Origin: Chloroflexota bacterium | GTDB lineage: Bacteria; Chloroflexota; Anaerolineae; Anaerolineales; Anaerolineaceae | NCBI GenBank assembly: GCA_023406965.1 | Contig: JAEXTI010000122.1 | Span: 1 to 7,054 of the forward strand | Direction: 5' to 3' | DNA length: 7,054 nt | Part shown: piece by piece, positions 6,431 to 7,054 of the stretch | Layout: every line of letters starts with the position of its first letter | Numbering within the stretch: the first letter of the stretch is position 1 | Position numbers and translations under genes: made by a program | Notes under the pieces: generated by a model | What the model was told of the DNA's origin: nothing | Seen by the model: only the letters and a program-made list of their open reading frames with translations | Databases searched by the model: none

Positions 6431-7054
6431 TTACAAGCGAGCAATGATTTCGTCGGTCACGGCGGTTGTGTTCAGGTTACCACCCAAGTCACCGGTGACC
6501 TTGCCGGCGGTGATGACCTGATCCACGGCGGCTTCCAGGCGAGCCGCGGCGGCTTCCTGCTGGAAGGAGTAACGCAGCATCAAAGCCGTGCTTAGGATGG
6601 TGCCGATGGGGTTGGCAATGCCCTTCCCGGCGATATCGGGAGCCGATCCGTGGATCGGTTCGAACAGACCAGGAGTGTTCACACCCAAAGAGGCAGAGGG
6701 GAGCATACCCATCGAGCCGGCCAGGACGGAGGCTTCATCAGTGAGAATGTCGCCAAACATGTTCTCGGTGACGATCACGTCAAAGCTGGAGGGGTGGGTT
6801 ACCAGACGCATGGAGGCAGTATCCACCAGGACGTGGTTGAGGGTGATCTCTGGGTGCGCAGCGCCGACTTCCATGGCGATTTTGCGCCACAAACGAGAGC
6901 TTTCCAAGACGTTAGCTTTGTCGACAGAGGTGACCATTTTGCGGCGACCGGCCGCCAGGGAGAAGGCCATTTCCATGACCCGCCGAACTTCAACATCGGT
7001 GTATTCGAGCGTGTCAACAGCGCGCTCACCCGTTGGGGTCACTTCTCGGCCCTT
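6431..7054 (-). CDS. leuB: 3-isopropylmalate dehydrogenase, C-terminal part (runs off the right edge)
   Basis: NAD-dependent, Mg-dependent oxidative decarboxylation of 3-isopropylmalate, the third step of leucine synthesis. The visible 207 residues are in frame from the window edge, beginning KGREVTPTGERAVDTLEY, so roughly the first 40% is missing. By position in this fragment, VDKANVLESS at 44-53 has catalytic Lys46, VDTASMRL at 78-85 has the Mg/substrate Asp79, and ENMFGDILTDEAS at 97-109 is the decarboxylating-dehydrogenase signature with metal ligands Asp102 and Asp106. GSMGMLPSASLG at 113-124 and HGSAPDIAGKGIANP at 135-149 (the NAD-binding loop of the family) follow. GDLGGNLNTTAVTDEI near the end is the usual C-terminus. 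Isocitrate or tartrate dehydrogenase relatives share the fold, but GERAVDT and the loop sequence fit LeuB, and the ilvE neighbour agrees. An internal GTG at 7042 is not the start. Confidence 0.95.
   Translation of the reverse strand, partial: KGREVTPTGERAVDTLEYTDVEVRRVMEMAFSLAAGRRKMVTSVDKANVLESSRLWRKIAMEVGAAHPEITLNHVLVDTASMRLVTHPSSFDVIVTENMFGDILTDEASVLAGSMGMLPSASLGVNTPGLFEPIHGSAPDIAGKGIANPIGTILSTALMLRYSFQQEAAAARLEAAVDQVITAGKVTGDLGGNLNTTAVTDEIIARL

Overview
The window is a gap-free stretch of one biosynthetic operon, read entirely from the minus strand (right to left on the given strand). It holds nine protein genes in the transcription order leuB (3' part) - ilvE - pheA - aroH - aroF - tyrA - aroA - aroE - aroC (5' part). 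The longest non-coding stretch is 27 nt, between leuB and ilvE. I see no RNA gene, mobile element, repeat array, CRISPR, promoter or terminator. The operon's promoter must lie beyond the right edge and its end beyond the left edge.

Region by region: the right end (about 6431-7054) encodes the C-terminal part of 3-isopropylmalate dehydrogenase (leucine synthesis). Next is a branched-chain aminotransferase (5477-6403). The middle (2383-5480) holds the regulated and terminal steps of aromatic amino acid synthesis: prephenate dehydratase with an ACT domain, an AroH-fold chorismate mutase, a Thermotoga-type DAHP synthase with an N-terminal regulatory domain, and prephenate dehydrogenase. The left part (1-2386) holds shared shikimate-pathway steps: EPSP synthase, shikimate dehydrogenase and the start of chorismate synthase.

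Together these genes supply DAHP formation (step 1), shikimate dehydrogenase (step 4), EPSP synthase (step 6) and chorismate synthase (step 7), then chorismate to prephenate, then prephenate to phenylpyruvate or 4-hydroxyphenylpyruvate. The only aminotransferase present is IlvE, which overlaps pheA by 4 nt and may also finish Phe and Tyr synthesis (inference). Steps 2, 3 and 5 (aroB, aroD/aroQ, aroK) are absent here and may lie downstream of aroC. Four junctions are 4-nt ATGA or GTGA stop/start overlaps, so translational coupling is likely along most of the operon. Two feedback points are visible: a predicted Tyr site in AroF (H29/S31 by Thermotoga numbering) and a Phe-type ACT domain in PheA.

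Organism: bacterial, moderately GC-rich (mid-50s % by eye), with canonical Shine-Dalgarno sites. The combination of a Thermotoga-like type I-beta DAHP synthase, stand-alone AroH, monofunctional ACT-PheA and ACT-less TyrA suggests a deep-branching Gram-positive-like or Chloroflexota (Anaerolineae-like) bacterium. That is an inference from gene content and motif style, held at low to moderate confidence. I found no undescribed system. The window is well-understood core metabolism with a few points worth checking: the EPSP synthase active-site motif variant, the IlvE-PheA linkage and the predicted feedback logic.
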